Part shown: positions 54,772-63,830 of the stretch, piece by piece | Numbering within the stretch: the stretch's first letter is position 1 | How the letters are laid out: each line of letters opens with the position of its first letter | Notes under the pieces: generated by a model | What the model saw: only the letters and a program-made list of their open reading frames with translations | What the model was told of the DNA's origin: nothing | Databases searched by the model: none | Virus record (IMG/VR): IMGVR_UViG_3300050821_003950 | Span: 1-64,000 of that record | Length of the DNA stretch: 64,000 nt | Direction: 5' to 3' (one strand) | DNA from: a virus | Made by a program: the position numbers and the translations under genes

Positions 54772-54790
54772 GCATTTGAGGTCGCGAAAC

Positions 54791-55858
54791 ATGGCCGACG
54801 CAGCGGAAGGCGTTCATCGACTGAAAGACATCCTCGTCGAAGAGGTGTCTCTCGTCGATCGCGCCGCGAACAAGCGTCGGTTCCTAGTCGTCAAGCGTGA
54901 GGGTGGCGAGATGAGCGAGCTGCGTTCCAACGGTCGGGGCGGATTCACTCGGGTCATGAAGGCCGACGACACCGACGACGAAGAGACCAAGGCGCGCAAG
55001 GCGGCCGAGGAAGCCGAAAAGGCGAAGGGTAAGCCCTTCCCCGGCGCAGCGAAGCCGTTCGGCAAGCCCGGCGAGGGCGAGCCTCCGAAGAAGGACGACG
55101 AGGACGATGAGGAGACGAAGGCGAAGAAGGCGGCCGAGAAGGAAGAGGACGAGAAGGCTTTGAAGGTTCTCGAAGCCGCGGGCCTCACCGAAGCCGCGAA
55201 GCGTCTCGGCAAGGCCGACCCGCAAGGGATGAAGCTCGCGAAGGAAGTGTCGAGTCTCGCCGACGCGCTCACGAAGGTCGCCGAGGATCTCAAGGGCGAG
55301 GAAGAGGACGAGCCGTCCGACGTCCACATGAAGAAGATCCTCGCGGCCCACAAGAAGATGGGCGCCATGTGCGACAAGTACATGCGCAAGGTCGGCAAGG
55401 CGGCGATCGAAAAGGTCGGCGCGAAGATGGCCGGCGCTCGGCTGAACGCGTTCAAGGAAGCGCTCGGCAACCTTCAGTCGATCCTCTCCGAGCTGATGGA
55501 GACGCCGGGGAGCGTGAAAGAGCACGCGGCCGACCCGGGCGATCCGACCATGCCCGCGAAGGGCTTCAAGGCTTCCAACCCGAGCGACGCGCCGACGAAT
55601 GCGATGGGCGAGGCCGCGGTCAAGGCCATGCTCGAAAAGGTCATGAGCGACGTCGTCGAGCCGCTCGTCGAGGCGAACAAGAACCTCGTCGCTCGTCTCT
55701 CGAAGGTCGAGAAGGGCGTCGTCCCGAGCAACTCGATCCCGGTCGAGAAGCGCGGCGGCGGTCCACGCGGCGGTGCGGGGATCGCGTGGCCGATGGACAT
55801 GAACGAGCCCGTGAAGGGCGACGTGAAAAAGAGCGAGAGCTTCTTCGACGTCGACTGA
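54791..55858 (+). CDS. Scaffold-like protein upstream of the major capsid
   Basis: 355 residues from ATG 54791. It opens GVHRLKDILVEEVSLVDRAANKRRFLVVKRE, the VDEVSLVDxPA-type motif found at the start of PBSX/XkdF head proteins. The next 200 residues are highly charged coiled coil (KAAEEAEKAKG, EDEEDETKAKKAAEKEEDEKALKVLEAAGLTEAAKRLG), and the end is a short Gly-rich and acidic tail (ESFFDVD). Scaffold proteins have just this build and map before the capsid gene. Confidence 0.75.
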   Translation: MADAAEGVHRLKDILVEEVSLVDRAANKRRFLVVKREGGEMSELRSNGRGGFTRVMKADDTDDEETKARKAAEEAEKAKGKPFPGAAKPFGKPGEGEPPKKDDEDDEETKAKKAAEKEEDEKALKVLEAAGLTEAAKRLGKADPQGMKLAKEVSSLADALTKVAEDLKGEEEDEPSDVHMKKILAAHKKMGAMCDKYMRKVGKAAIEKVGAKMAGARLNAFKEALGNLQSILSELMETPGSVKEHAADPGDPTMPAKGFKASNPSDAPTNAMGEAAVKAMLEKVMSDVVEPLVEANKNLVARLSKVEKGVVPSNSIPVEKRGGGPRGGAGIAWPMDMNEPVKGDVKKSESFFDVD

Positions 55859-55924
55859 TCGGCGAGCGACGAAGACACGAGATCCGAAACCGAGTCAGAC
55901 GCGAGAGAACAGGGAGAGAGAACG

Positions 55925-56887
55925 ATGGGAACGGTTGCCGCTGGAATCCTCGACAACAACACGATTCTTCAGAAGGCGGATCTCGCGCTCTCGGACATCA
56001 CGACCGACGGCGGACTTTTGCAGCCTGCGCAGGCGCAGAAGTTCATGCGGATCCTCATCAAAGAGGCCGTCGTGATGAAGCTCGCCACGGTCGTCCCGAT
56101 GCGCAGCCCGAAGCAGCTCATCGAGAAGATCCAGTTCGGCGAGCGCATCTTGCACGCCGGCACCGAGGCGACCGCGCTCGCCGTCGGGGACCGTTCGAAG
56201 CCCGACACCGAAGAGGTCGAGCTGAACGCTCAGCTCTTCAAGGCCGAGGTGCGGTTGAACAACGAGGTGCTCGAAGACTCGATCGAGCGCGGCCAGCTTC
56301 GTCAGACGATCATGCAGCTCATGGCCGAGCGCATCGCGACGGATATGGACGAGTGCATCGTCCAGTCGAACACCACGTCGACCGATCCGTTCCTCTCACG
56401 TCTGTCCGCGGGCGGGCTCTTTCAACAGAGCGTCTCGCAGGTCGTCGATCAGGCGACGACGTTCACGACGAAGCAGACGTTCCACACCATGATCAAGGCG
56501 ATGCCTTCTCAGTTCCAGCGGAACAAGAAGGATCTTCGCTTCCTCACGTCGATCCAAAGCGAGCTGGACTACCGTGACTCGCTCGGTGAGCGCGCCACGA
56601 TCGGCGGCGACAAGTGGACGACCGAGGACGTGCCCGTGCAGTACGGCGGGATCCCGCTCGTCGGCGTGCCGCTCTTCCCCGAGAACCTCGGCTCCGGTCT
56701 GAACACGACCGACGTGATCCTGACCGACCCGAAGAACATCAACGTCGGGATCTGGCGCAACATCCGCGTCGAGACGGACAAGCTCGTGAGCGAGGGCGTC
56801 CTGATCATCGTCGCGACGCTCCGCTTCGACATGAAGTACGCTCACGAGCCCGCGGTCGTGAAGTCGATCAACGTCCGCATCCAGTAA
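55925..56887 (+). CDS. Major capsid protein (HK97 fold)
   Basis: 320 residues from ATG 55925, with AGGGAGAGAG upstream. DGGLLQPAQAQKFMRILIKEAVVMKLATVVPMRSPKQLIEKIQFGERILHAGTEATALA is the N-arm and E-loop region; FKAEVRLNNEVLEDSIERGQLRQTIMQLMAERIATDMDECIVQS is the spine helix; VPVQYGGIPLVGVPLFPENL and a beta-rich A-domain close it. This is the usual build of PBSX-like capsid proteins. Hundreds of copies form the icosahedral shell. Confidence 0.88.
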   Translation: MGTVAAGILDNNTILQKADLALSDITTDGGLLQPAQAQKFMRILIKEAVVMKLATVVPMRSPKQLIEKIQFGERILHAGTEATALAVGDRSKPDTEEVELNAQLFKAEVRLNNEVLEDSIERGQLRQTIMQLMAERIATDMDECIVQSNTTSTDPFLSRLSAGGLFQQSVSQVVDQATTFTTKQTFHTMIKAMPSQFQRNKKDLRFLTSIQSELDYRDSLGERATIGGDKWTTEDVPVQYGGIPLVGVPLFPENLGSGLNTTDVILTDPKNINVGIWRNIRVETDKLVSEGVLIIVATLRFDMKYAHEPAVVKSINVRIQ

Positions 56888-56953
56888 CGCGGCCCTCGGC
56901 TGCGTCCCCCTCCACCGACGACCAACGACGAGAAGAAGTAGGGAGAAAAGATC

Positions 56954-57688
56954 ATGTCACTCGGCAAGCTCAGCAACGCATCGGCGGCGTCGGTCACGAC
57001 CGGGGCGGCAACCTTCGACCTGCACTTGCTCGCGGGTGCAGAGCTGGATCTTCTCATCGACGGACCGCCCGTCGTCATCTCGCCGACGTACTCGCCGATC
57101 TACGGCGGGAATCTCGTCAGCGTGAAGATCAAGGCGGCCGACTACGCGAGCTTTGCGGCGGCGACGGCGGCCGAGCTGGTCGCGGTCCTGAATCGCGAGC
57201 TGGCCGCGCAGGCGGCAGCGGGTCAGCCCCCGGCCGCGGTCGCGTCGGGGACGTCGACCGTCTCGATCAAGTCGGTCAAGCTCGGACAGAACGCCACGTT
57301 GCAGATCCTTCCGTCGAGCACGCCGGCACTTCTGACGGCGCTCACGCTGACGGCGGGGCTCTACCTCGGGGCGGGGCTCCTCGGGGTCGGCGCGCAGGTC
57401 TCGCCGATTTTCCACGACGTGATGAGCTTCGCTGGCGACAGCTCGTATCCGACGGGCGGATCGCTCGGGTTCGGCGCCGCGGTGAAGTCGTTTTTCGGCG
57501 ACGGTCGGCAAGTGATCGCGGTTCTCGCGCTCGATTGCAACGGCTACATGATCGCCTACGTGCCCGCGACGGACGCGCTCAAGGTGTTCGACGGGGCCGA
57601 CACGACGCCCGATGAGCCGCTCGACGAGGTCGACAACGGGACGAACCTCTCGGGGACGACGTTCAACGTCCTCGTGATCTCGGCCTAA
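56954..57688 (+). CDS. Virion protein next to the capsid, decoration candidate
   Basis: 244 residues; GTAGGGAG lies upstream of ATG 56954. Beta-rich and Ala/Gly/Thr-rich, with a fibre-like N-terminus (ASSVTTGAATFDLHLLAGAELDLLIDGPPVVISPTYSPIYGGNLVSVKI) and no motif. Position right after the capsid gene favours a head decoration or minor capsid protein. Confidence 0.6.
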   Translation: MSLGKLSNASAASVTTGAATFDLHLLAGAELDLLIDGPPVVISPTYSPIYGGNLVSVKIKAADYASFAAATAAELVAVLNRELAAQAAAGQPPAAVASGTSTVSIKSVKLGQNATLQILPSSTPALLTALTLTAGLYLGAGLLGVGAQVSPIFHDVMSFAGDSSYPTGGSLGFGAAVKSFFGDGRQVIAVLALDCNGYMIAYVPATDALKVFDGADTTPDEPLDEVDNGTNLSGTTFNVLVISA

Positions 57689-57736
57689 GCCGAGGCGCAC
57701 GAGACAAGCGACAAGCGACGACGAGGAGCGATCATC

Positions 57737-58495
57737 ATGGGAACGAGCGTCAACGGAAAGCCGCCCTTCAGCCCGAGCGACGTGCAGCCGATCGCGGGCA
57801 CGGACACGTTCGGATCGGGCGGCAAGAACTTCGCTCCGAATCAGGGCAACCCGTCCGTCGGCGCGGTGCTGCTCGATCTGCTCAAGCGCATCGCTCGCCC
57901 GGTCGCGAACGTGGCCGCGCTGCAAGCCACGGTCGAAGCTGACCGCGCGGACGGGATGCAGATCGTCACGCTCGACACGTACACCCTTTGGGTGTGGAAG
58001 GACGCCGACGCGACCGCGGCCGACGCGAACCATATCGAGCCGACCGACACGTCCGCGGGATCCGGTCTCGGTCGATGGGTGTCCATGGCGGTCAGCTCGG
58101 GTTCGGGTCAGGGCGAGGAGCAGCGCCTCACGATCGACGTTCCGCTCGCCACGATCCAGGCGCAGACGTCGGGCGTCGCCTTCAACCTCGGCGCCGCTCT
58201 CCCCGCGAACGCTCGCGTCTCGGGGACCGAGCTGAACGTGATCGCCACGGTCACGGGCGGCACGATCAGCGCGTGTCACTCGACCGTCCAAGGCGGCACG
58301 GACGCCGCGGGCTCACTGCAAGGCTCGACGGACGTGTTCACGGCGACGGGCACCTTCGACACGGCGGGATCGGATCCCTACGAGTCGCGAGGCGGTCAGC
58401 AACTCAAGATGACGCTCACGAGCGTCGGCGACACGCTCGCGCACGCGACGACCGGGCACCTCTCGGTCGACGTCTTCTACGCGATCGTTCCGTAA
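57737..58495 (+). CDS. Virion protein, head fibre or decoration type
   Basis: 252 residues; GACGAGGAG upstream of ATG 57737. VAALQATVEADRADGMQIVTLDTYTLWVWKDADATAADANHIEPTDTSAGSGLGRWVSM is a phage structural segment seen in head fibres and tail proteins; a jelly-roll-like C-terminal domain follows (LNVIATVTGGTISACHSTVQGG). Probably on the capsid surface. Confidence 0.65.
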   Translation: MGTSVNGKPPFSPSDVQPIAGTDTFGSGGKNFAPNQGNPSVGAVLLDLLKRIARPVANVAALQATVEADRADGMQIVTLDTYTLWVWKDADATAADANHIEPTDTSAGSGLGRWVSMAVSSGSGQGEEQRLTIDVPLATIQAQTSGVAFNLGAALPANARVSGTELNVIATVTGGTISACHSTVQGGTDAAGSLQGSTDVFTATGTFDTAGSDPYESRGGQQLKMTLTSVGDTLAHATTGHLSVDVFYAIVP

Positions 58496-58535
58496 CGGGA
58501 TAGACATCACCGTCACTCGTAGCTAGAGTGAGGGC

Positions 58536-59000
58536 ATGTCGACCCCCAAGCCCGCCGCGAAGACCGCCAAGCCGAACACGCGACTCGTTCGCCTCAAGCC
58601 CTACGATCGACGTCGACGCCACGTGATGCGCGTCTACGTGCACGGACCCACGGGGAAGAAGTTCGAGGAGCGGAAAGGCTGGTACAAGGTCGATGCCTCG
58701 CTCGCGAAGTACCTCGGCACCGTGCAGCAAATCGAAGGCGACGAGGACGCTCCGTTCGCCTTCGACGTGTGCTCGGCCGAAGAGGCGAAACGGCTCGACG
58801 AGCGCGAGCGCAGGGTCCGCGTCAAGCGCGCGGAGTCCGACGAGGCGAACGACCTCACGACGGGCGACCTCCACGGCAACCGAAGGCACGCCGGCACGGC
58901 GCGCGAGGCGGCCGAGGATCGTTTCGCAGCTCGGCGCGGGCGGGAGCCCGTCCGGCGCGAGCGCTCGATGCGCGTCGCCGACGCGACCGACGGCGTCTAA
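58536..59000 (+). CDS. Hypothetical protein in the head cluster
   Basis: 154 residues from ATG 58536. A basic start and a small beta-rich domain (HVMRVYVHGPTGKKFEERKGWYKVDASLAKYLGTVQQI) are followed by an Arg/Asp/Glu-rich disordered tail. The fold resembles small capsid-associated proteins; no family is certain. Confidence 0.6.
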   Translation: MSTPKPAAKTAKPNTRLVRLKPYDRRRRHVMRVYVHGPTGKKFEERKGWYKVDASLAKYLGTVQQIEGDEDAPFAFDVCSAEEAKRLDERERRVRVKRAESDEANDLTTGDLHGNRRHAGTAREAAEDRFAARRGREPVRRERSMRVADATDGV

Positions 59001-59039
59001 CCTCTGTTCCGGGGAGGATCGCCGTCGTAGGATAGGGGC

Positions 59040-60236
59040 GTGATCTCGCTCGTCCCCGGTCAGGTCTCGAATCCCGAGACGCCTGCGCTCGTCTTCATCT
59101 CGCAGGTCGTCGGGCAAGCCGTGCCCGCGTTCTCGCTTTCGTTTCGGATCCTCGACATCCACACGCCCGACCTCGAAGCGAACCCCGGGGTCCTCTTTGG
59201 GCCGCATACCGTCGACCTCGTCAACGACATCGTCGAAGCGAACACGAGCAACGGCTTCGTCCCCGGGATCGATCAGATGAACCCGACGGCGGGCTTCTAC
59301 GCGGCCGACTGGATGGTCCCGAGCGACTTGCCGCTCGGGAAGTACATGATCGAGTGGACCTACCTTCTGACGAACCCGACGTCGCAATCGCTCTCGTTCT
59401 CGAACAGCGAGAACCCGCCGAGCGGCGTCTTCCGAAAGGTGTTCGAGGTCGTCGCCGCGGGCTCGCTACAAACGAACCTCTCGCTCACGGCGTACAATTC
59501 GCCGCAAGCGCAATACTCGCTCGTGACCGATCTGCGGACCTTCCTCGACTGCGACACGAAGGATTTTTCGGACATCGCGCTCAAGAGGACGATCATCAAA
59601 GCGAGCGCGCTCATCGAGCGCGTGACCGGGCGCTACTTCGAGCCGCGCTTCACGACGCAGCGCCTCGGCGGCAACTCGTCGCGCAAGCTCGAACTCGGTC
59701 CCGCGATCGTGAGCGTGTCGAGCGTAGGCATCGACACCGAGCCCACGCAATCGGGAGACCTCGTCGTCGAGCTGGACTTGCTGCGCATCTACAATCGACA
59801 CCTCGCGCAAGGGATGATCGATCCTGACGACAGGGACAACCCGCTCCTAGAGTTCGTGCACTCGGACGACCTCTACGGGATCCGCTTCATCCCCTTCCGC
59901 GGGATCTCGCTCCGCTCGCTCGCGTGGCCGATCGGTGTTCAGAACATCCACGTCCGCGGCTTCTTCGGCTTCACGGATCCCGACGGCTCGCCGTGGGGAG
60001 AGACGCCCGAACCGATTCAGCACGTGTGCCGATTGATCTGCGCGCGCGAGGTCGGCAAGCCCGGCACCGACAAGCGCGAGGACGCTCAGTGGCGATGGCG
60101 TGTGAAGAGCGAGAAGACGCGCGAGGTCGAGATCCAGATGGTCGAGCCGCGCAAGTGGGGCGAATACTTCGGCGACCCCGAGATCGATTCGATCCTCTCG
60201 TCCTACTTGCGACCCCCGAGGATCGGTGCGGTATGA
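59040..60236 (+). CDS. Head-tail connector protein
   Basis: 398 residues from GTG 59040. The first 130 are beta-rich (FSLSFRILDIHTPDLEANPGVLFGP). YSLVTDLRTFLDCDTKDFSDIALKRTIIKASALIERVTGRYFEPRF near 160-205 is the helical gp6/SPP1 gp15-type connector motif. The C-terminus contains VRGFFGFTDPDGSPWGETPEPIQHVCRLICAREVGK and ends in a helix. It would sit beneath the portal and gate the DNA. Confidence 0.75.
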   Translation: MISLVPGQVSNPETPALVFISQVVGQAVPAFSLSFRILDIHTPDLEANPGVLFGPHTVDLVNDIVEANTSNGFVPGIDQMNPTAGFYAADWMVPSDLPLGKYMIEWTYLLTNPTSQSLSFSNSENPPSGVFRKVFEVVAAGSLQTNLSLTAYNSPQAQYSLVTDLRTFLDCDTKDFSDIALKRTIIKASALIERVTGRYFEPRFTTQRLGGNSSRKLELGPAIVSVSSVGIDTEPTQSGDLVVELDLLRIYNRHLAQGMIDPDDRDNPLLEFVHSDDLYGIRFIPFRGISLRSLAWPIGVQNIHVRGFFGFTDPDGSPWGETPEPIQHVCRLICAREVGKPGTDKREDAQWRWRVKSEKTREVEIQMVEPRKWGEYFGDPEIDSILSSYLRPPRIGAV

Positions 60237-60484
60237 AGTCGCCCTTCCGTCTCCCGCGCGCCGAGAAGGTCTCGCGCGCGCATGCGCGCACGGACGCGCG
60301 CCGCGCCCGCGCCCGCGCTACGCGCAACGCGCGCAGGCGTGAGGCGCGCGCGCTCGCCCGCGCGAGTGCACCGATCAAGATCAAGAAGTCGCCCGAGGAG
60401 CGCCGCGAACACAAGCGCAAGGCCGATCGGGATCGGCTCGCGAAGAAGAGGGAGCGCCGCGCGCTCGCGTTCGAGGCGGCATGA
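60233..60484 (+). CDS. Extremely basic small protein
   Basis: 83 residues, with about a third Arg/Lys and many Ala (ARTDARRARARATRNARRREARALARASAPIKIKKS), and no hydrophobic core. It begins and ends in four-base overlaps within the connector cluster. Such a protein could bind packaged DNA as a counter-ion, or nucleic acid in general. The match is on composition only. Confidence 0.55.
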   Translation: MKSPFRLPRAEKVSRAHARTDARRARARATRNARRREARALARASAPIKIKKSPEERREHKRKADRDRLAKKRERRALAFEAA

Positions 60485-60996
60485 GGCCGCGCTTGCATCA
60501 CGCCTTTCTCGTCGAGGTGCGAATGCTCGACGCCGTCGCGACGCGCGCCGCACTCGAACAGTCGACCGACGTGCCCGAGATCACGAGCGGCTACGATGAC
60601 GACTTCAAAGAGATCGTCGTCGTCTCGAACCCGACGCGCACGACCGAGCGGCAAGAACAGGATCCGATTTTGATCCCGTCGCAGATCGAGGACCCGACCT
60701 TCCGCGCGCTGATGCAGATGTCGGCCGGCAATATCCCCGACACGAAGCTAGAGCTTGTTTGGGCGCGCAAGGATTTGGAGTGTCTGTCCCTGATCGTCCC
60801 CGAGACGGGCGTACCCTTGATCCGCGTGAACGACCGCGTCGCCTCGATTCGCGATCGATGCGGGTCGCCCATCATGAGGATCTTCACGCCCCCGGGGCTC
60901 TACGTGACCGACGTGCGGCCGACGTGGGGCATCGCGCAGCGCGGCGACCTCTTCATCGTCACGCTGGACGATCGCGAGCAAGGCGTGCAGCGCTGA
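60481..60996 (+). CDS. Head-closure/neck-type protein
   Basis: 171 residues. EITSGYDDDFKEIVVVSNPTRTTERQEQDPILIPSQIEDPTFRALMQMSAGNIPDTKLELVWARKDLE has the beta-barrel style of stopper (head-closure) proteins. Position between the connector and the tail-completion gene is right for that role. Not confirmed. Confidence 0.55.
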   Translation: MRPRLHHAFLVEVRMLDAVATRAALEQSTDVPEITSGYDDDFKEIVVVSNPTRTTERQEQDPILIPSQIEDPTFRALMQMSAGNIPDTKLELVWARKDLECLSLIVPETGVPLIRVNDRVASIRDRCGSPIMRIFTPPGLYVTDVRPTWGIAQRGDLFIVTLDDREQGVQR

Positions 60997-61631
60997 TGCC
61001 TCTTGAGGGCGATTGGGACAAGGCCGAGAAGGCGCTCGACGGTCTCGGTCCCAAGTTCATGAAGGCGGTGCGGAAGGCGATGCTCGTCGAGGGGCAGACC
61101 TTGCGCGGCGAGGTCGTCAAGGGGCTCGACTCGCAGGCGCCCGCGGGGCAGAGCTTCACGCCGCTCTCTCAGATCACGCTCGCGATGCGACGCTTCGGCG
61201 ATGCGCGAAACTCGTCGTTCAAGGGGAGCAAGGCGCTCATCCGTCGGGCCGACCTCCGCAACGGGATCGTGAGCGTGCAGAAGGGCGACGAAGTGTTTGT
61301 CGGCGTGCTCCGCACGGCGCACTCGAAGACGGGCGAGAGCCTCGTGAACATCGCCGAGGAGCACGAAAACGGAGTCGGCGCGATCGTGGTTCCGATCACG
61401 CCGAAGTCGAGTCGTTACTTTCACGCCGCGCTCGCGGCGGCCGGCATCGAGTCCCCGAAGAGCGATGCGACGGGCGGCGGCGTCGCGATCGCGATCATCC
61501 GAATCCCCGCGCGCCCGTTCCTCGGTCCCGTCTTCGAGAAATTCGCCAAGCCCGAGGACGTGCGCGCGCGCATGTATCACCGAATCTCTAACGAGCTGAA
61601 CCTCGGGGGCGAGGGCGGCGGGCACGAGTAG
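60996..61631 (+). CDS. Tail-completion/virion-morphogenesis protein (HK97 gp10-like)
   Basis: 211 residues starting at a TGATG overlap. KAEKALDGLGPKFMKAVRKAMLVEGQTLRGEVVKGLDSQAPAGQSFTPLSQITLAMRRFG and PARPFLGPVFEKFAKPED match Mu gpG/HK97 gp10-like neck proteins (N-terminal helices, Gly/Phe-rich middle, RPFLGP end). It joins the head and tail tube. The last plus-strand gene in the window; it overlaps the following minus gene by 44 bases. Confidence 0.7.
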   Translation: MPLEGDWDKAEKALDGLGPKFMKAVRKAMLVEGQTLRGEVVKGLDSQAPAGQSFTPLSQITLAMRRFGDARNSSFKGSKALIRRADLRNGIVSVQKGDEVFVGVLRTAHSKTGESLVNIAEEHENGVGAIVVPITPKSSRYFHAALAAAGIESPKSDATGGGVAIAIIRIPARPFLGPVFEKFAKPEDVRARMYHRISNELNLGGEGGGHE

Positions 61632-62016
61632 GCGGCGGGCGCTCGTCGGCGGCGACGTTCGATTGCAGCCCCTCGCGGAGCATGTGCCATACGTGCCCGT
61701 AGAGGTTCGCGCGCGCGACGCCTTGCGTGCGGTAGACCTCGTTCTTGAAGTTGTCGTATTCGAGATCGCCGGTCACGAAGACCGAGAGCGCGTGACCGAT
61801 CGCGCGCCGCGTGGCGACGAAGCGAAAGCGGTAGTCGGCGTCTTCGGTCTCGACGATGGGGGACGGGGGCTGCACGTCGATGTCGCCGTTCGCGCCCTCG
61901 ATGAAGCTCACGAAGTCGAGGGCATCCCGCGCGACCCGGGCGCGCACGAGGACAAAGTGTTTGTTCTCGCGGTGCGCGACGATGGAGAAAAAACCGAAGG
62001 GGGTGAGAAGCCACAA
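61588..62016 (-). CDS. Conserved phage/plasmid protein of unknown function
   Basis: 142 residues from TTG 62016 (reads MWLLTPFGFFSIVAHRENKHFVLVRARV). GAAAGG lies about 12 bases upstream. RARVARDALDFVSFIEGANGDIDV...TEDADYRFRFVATRRAIGHALSVFVTGDLEYDNFKNEVYRTQGVARANLYGHVWHML is a conserved pattern I have seen in plasmid and phage proteins without known role. The tail is basic and disordered. It belongs to the minus-strand block that starts beyond the window. Confidence 0.65.
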   Translation of the reverse strand: MWLLTPFGFFSIVAHRENKHFVLVRARVARDALDFVSFIEGANGDIDVQPPSPIVETEDADYRFRFVATRRAIGHALSVFVTGDLEYDNFKNEVYRTQGVARANLYGHVWHMLREGLQSNVAADERPPPTRARRPRPRGSAR

Positions 62017-62020
62017 ATTG

Positions 62021-62197
62021 CTATCCAGCCTTTCGCCGTCGGGTTGCTCGATCGCGCTCGCAGGTACGGCAGAACCGCGAGCCGCGGTAGAATCTCGTGT
62101 TCGATTTCGTGAAGCGATGTCCGCGAAGGCAGGCAAGCGATCCGCTCACGTTGATCGGTCGTTGGATCTCGCCCGGCTTGAGGTGCGCCTTCCACAT
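62021..62197 (-). CDS. Small zinc-finger protein
   Basis: 58 residues from ATG 62197. LACLRGHRFTKSNTRFYRGSRFCRTCERDRATRRR has the C-x3-H, then C-x2-C arrangement of a small zinc finger found in HNH nucleases and stand-alone phage proteins. The upstream stop is 2 bases away and the downstream start 4, so it is translationally coupled. Too short to name. Confidence 0.7.
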   Translation of the reverse strand: MWKAHLKPGEIQRPINVSGSLACLRGHRFTKSNTRFYRGSRFCRTCERDRATRRRKAG

Positions 62198-62199
62198 GA

Positions 62200-63786
62200 T
62201 CAGGACTCGACCTCGGCGTCCGTCTTGCGGCCGACGGGGAGGTAGGTCAGCGGCGCCGGCTTCGATTGGCCCTTGCCGTAGAGCAGCGAGGACACCGAGT
62301 GCTCGATCTCGTCGGCGTTGAAGTCGTCCTGTTCGACCTCGTGCGCGTAGCGCGTGAAGGCGTTCACGACTGCGCCGCGCGAGATTTCCTTGTGACCGTG
62401 CGCCGCGTAGCTCGTGTCCGCTTCCCACATGGTCATGAGCTTGGGGATCGTCTCGTCGCGCCGGCCGCGCACGGGGACAAGCTCGCGCTCGATGATCGAG
62501 TTGAAGATCCCGGGCATCAGCTCGGACACCTTCATCGGCATGTCGTCGGCGCTCACGCCCTCGAAGGGCTGCACGCGGTTGTCATCGGCGGCGTAGTTCC
62601 ACGCGGTGAGGAAGTGCTCCAAGCGGCCGAGCGCGTCCTTCATCCCCTCGGCGAACCGAGTCGCGAGCGCCTCGACGGTGCCCGTGTGGCGCAGCCGGAA
62701 GAGCGGCGTCGACGCGCGGTCGATGATGATCAGGTTCAGGCAAAGGTTCTGAAAGACGAGCGCGTCGCCGACGAGCGAGCCCCCGCCCGTGTCGTCCGTG
62801 CGGACCCGGATGCCCGCCTTGAAGAACTCGCCCGCGACGTAGTCTTTCGGCTGGACGTTGGAGTGAAACTGCACGTCGAAGATCGCGCCGCGGCCGTCGT
62901 AGACGATCCGGCACTTCGCGTCCCGAGGCATCGATCGGTCGAGCGCGCGCGCGACCATGTCGACGTCGAAGTTCGTGTAGCGCTTCGGCGAGACCACGCC
63001 GAAGACCTCGCGCGGCGTCGTCGAGCTGTTCGAGTCGCGCGTGCGCAGGCGCACCGCGCGCGGCTCCCATTTCGCGAGCGCGGCATCGTCGAGCCCGTTG
63101 CGCATCTTGATCTCGCTCTGCCCGAGCGCGGTCATCCAATGGTTCACGTTGATCGCGCGCAGCTCGGGCCAGCATTTCGTCAGGTAGGCCGCGCCCCCGA
63201 TCCCCGAGTGGTAGCCTACGAGCGTCTCGAACGCGCGCTCGGTCACGCTGTAGCGCTTGTCCGGCAGCGCGAGCAGCCCGCCCTTGGTCATGCGGACCGC
63301 GGCGAGCGGCACGATCTCGTCGCTCCGCTTCTCGGCTTCGATCCTCGTGACGAAGTCGGCGCACGCGGGGCCGACCCCGGGGAGCGCGTCGTGTGCTGCG
63401 CGCGAGCGCGCGGCGTTCGCTACGCCCGTCGAGTTCACCATCGTCCCGCGGCGAAAGATCGTCGCCTTCGGGGCGAAGCCCGCGGCGACGGCGGCTTCGA
63501 GGTCGACGATCGAGCGCGCCTCGCCGATGACGTCGTGCCCCTCGCGCTTCGGCTCGAACGTGGGCGTGCTCGGCGCGGCCGAGAGGACGATCGCGCTCGA
63601 CGCCTTGTTCGGCGGCGCGAGGTTGTCGACCTTCGGCGTCCCGCCGTGCTTCGCGACGAGTTCGTCGGCGACGTCGGACCACGTTGCGAGCGTGGCCCAT
63701 CGGGTCTCGCCCCCGAGGGCGATGCGAACGGTCATATCGGGGGACGGCGGCGTGTCTTCGATGCGTGCGGTGTTCTGAGCGGCCAT
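62200..63786 (-). CDS. DUF932-like phage/plasmid protein
   Basis: 528 residues from ATG 63786, with AAGGA upstream. The middle (VVSPKRYTNFDVDMVARALDRSM...GAIFDVQFHSNVQPKDYVAGEFFKAGIRVRTDDTGGGSLVGDALVFQNLCLNLIIIDRASTPLFRLRHTG) follows the DUF932 pattern. The 200 N-terminal residues are extra. DUF932 proteins are widespread on plasmids and phages, often next to exclusion or replication genes, and their role is unknown. A hairpin precedes the ribosome-binding site. Confidence 0.7.
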   Translation of the reverse strand: MAAQNTARIEDTPPSPDMTVRIALGGETRWATLATWSDVADELVAKHGGTPKVDNLAPPNKASSAIVLSAAPSTPTFEPKREGHDVIGEARSIVDLEAAVAAGFAPKATIFRRGTMVNSTGVANAARSRAAHDALPGVGPACADFVTRIEAEKRSDEIVPLAAVRMTKGGLLALPDKRYSVTERAFETLVGYHSGIGGAAYLTKCWPELRAINVNHWMTALGQSEIKMRNGLDDAALAKWEPRAVRLRTRDSNSSTTPREVFGVVSPKRYTNFDVDMVARALDRSMPRDAKCRIVYDGRGAIFDVQFHSNVQPKDYVAGEFFKAGIRVRTDDTGGGSLVGDALVFQNLCLNLIIIDRASTPLFRLRHTGTVEALATRFAEGMKDALGRLEHFLTAWNYAADDNRVQPFEGVSADDMPMKVSELMPGIFNSIIERELVPVRGRRDETIPKLMTMWEADTSYAAHGHKEISRGAVVNAFTRYAHEVEQDDFNADEIEHSVSSLLYGKGQSKPAPLTYLPVGRKTDAEVES

Positions 63787-63801
63787 GGTGGCGATCCTTC
63801 C

Positions 63802-63819
63802 GGGGGCCTCGCGGCCCCC
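63802..63819 (-). terminator. GC-rich hairpin between minus-strand genes
   Basis: GGGGGCC, loop TCGC, GGCCCCC: a perfect 7-bp stem between the stop of the last gene and the start at 63786. It could end the upstream transcript or reduce downstream translation; there is no T-run on the minus strand. Confidence 0.5.
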
Positions 63820-63830
63820 CGTGTGCGGTC

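Larger units (their letters stand above)
54639..54790 (+). other. Leader of the capsid operon: promoter followed by terminator hairpin
   Basis: A 152-bp gap. TTGACA at 54650 and CAGAAT at 54674 (18 bases apart) form a sigma-70-type promoter. The hairpin at 54727-54767 with TTTT lies between that promoter and the start at 54791. A terminator inside the leader suggests attenuation or antitermination rather than simple termination of the upstream operon. Confidence 0.5.
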
